A stretch of 64,000 nucleotides of DNA from Clavibacter michiganensis (lineage in GTDB: Bacteria; Actinomycetota; Actinomycetes; Actinomycetales; Microbacteriaceae): positions 2,728,001 to 2,792,000 of the forward strand of contig NZ_CP080437.1 of NCBI RefSeq assembly GCF_021216655.1, written 5' to 3'. The position numbers and the translations under genes are program-made. The notes under the pieces were generated by a model. The model did not search any database, was not told the origin of the DNA, and worked only from the letters and a program-made list of their open reading frames with translations. Each line of letters starts with the position of its first letter. The stretch's first letter is position 1. Of this stretch, positions 63,585 through 64,000 are shown one piece after another.

Positions 63585-63770
63585 GCTCTTGGGCCTTGGT
63601 GGCATCTGACGTTCAGGCGCGCTGTCCTATGCGACTGCCTGGAGGTTCCCTCGGGTGATAATTGATGCCACGGCGGAGGCGCGCCGGTTAACGAAGCTGG
63701 CACCCGGCACGCCCCTGCGAGCCCCCTGACCGGATCGCCCGACCCTGGGACACCCGCCGGGGCTCCGCCG

Positions 63771-63776
63771 TAGGCT
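63771..63776 (+). promoter_or_regulatory. Candidate -10 of the phosphoketolase gene
   Basis: TAGGCT ends five bases before ATG 63782, with GGGACA (63747-63752) 18 bases upstream as a possible -35. No Shine-Dalgarno; leaderless start likely. Confidence 0.45.
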
Positions 63777-63781
63777 GATGC

Positions 63782-64000
63782 ATGGCCTCCGACCCCGCAC
63801 CCCGAGACCCCGCCGCGCCCCTCTACCTCGACGTCGTGGACGGCTGGTGGCGCGCCGCCAACTACCTCTCCGTCGGCCAGATCTACCTGCTCGACGACCC
63901 GCTGCTCGAACGGCCGCTCACGCGCGACGACATCAAGCCGCGCCTCCTCGGGCACTGGGGCACGACCCCGCTGCTCAACTTCGTCTACGCGCACCTCAAC
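63782..64000 (+). CDS. xfp: Xylulose-5-phosphate/fructose-6-phosphate phosphoketolase, 3' end outside window
   Basis: First 73 codons of phosphoketolase, a thiamine-diphosphate enzyme that splits xylulose-5-P or fructose-6-P to acetyl phosphate. The N-terminal signature is unmistakable: [20 protein letters not shown] and [20 protein letters not shown], including the glycine/His substrate-site segment GHWGTTP. The native GC-rich composition resumes here after the low-GC block. The rest of the gene lies beyond base 64000. Confidence 0.93.
   Translation, partial: MASDPAPRDPAAPLYLDVVDGWWRAANYLSVGQIYLLDDPLLERPLTRDDIKPRLLGHWGTTPLLNFVYAHLN

Overview
This window is chromosomal DNA from a very GC-rich actinobacterium. 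Gene style, near-exclusive GAC/GTC/CTC-type codon choice, frequent GTG starts, 1-4 nt gene overlaps and protein character point to Microbacteriaceae, most likely Clavibacter or a close relative. That assignment rests on recognition and was not tested by a search. Almost the whole window looks native. The exception is a block at about 61.9-63.7 kb with much lower GC.

Layout. 0-5.6 kb: the 3' part of a GH31 alpha-glycosidase gene, a siderophore-type iron ABC importer behind a DtxR/IdeR-like box, and a uronate-dehydrogenase-like SDR. 5.7-19.1 kb: a phosphonate locus in two converging blocks. The forward block is phnD-phnC-phnE(fused)-panE-like; the reverse block is phnG-H-I-J-K-L-DUF1045-phnM-phnN-acetyltransferase, with a divergent phnF-type GntR regulator. 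Together they can import phosphonates and break C-P bonds. 19.2-27.3 kb: an MFS exporter, ppc, a small XRE membrane regulator flanked by a duplicated piece of the ppc 3' end, threonine aldolase, a NudK-like Nudix hydrolase and a type II sulfide:quinone reductase. 27.6-30.2 kb: Gls24-aquaporin-Gls24 stress cluster; the second Gls24 protein has an LEA-like 11-residue repeat tail.

30.2-36.2 kb: a septum-formation-type lipoprotein, an AbiE-like type IV toxin-antitoxin pair whose nucleotidyltransferase toxin is fused to a DUF805 membrane domain, and an ABC-2 exporter with a small membrane protein. 36.2-45.2 kb: SMP-30 lactonase plus SDRs, a DUF3885-like protein, a GlpT/UhpT-type transporter, a LuxR-type two-component system and a DHA2 multidrug exporter. 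45.2-52.7 kb: alpha/beta hydrolase, MerR-controlled SDR, small hypotheticals, the ohrR-ohr-doxX peroxide cluster, a VOC protein and an epoxide hydrolase. 52.8-60.6 kb: a galactofuranose/ribose-type sugar ABC importer with a second paralogous ATPase and a LacI regulator. 60.8-64 kb: manganese catalase, the low-GC gene for a channel-like membrane protein, and the start of phosphoketolase.

Most promising for novelty: the AbiEi / AbiEii-DUF805 pair with a symmetric four-half-site operator at its start codon; the low-GC membrane protein with a degenerate potassium-channel-like pore; the Gls24-LEA fusion; the ppc 3'-end duplication; and a frame-independent excess of GGATCC. No rRNA, tRNA, CRISPR array or intact insertion sequence was recognised.
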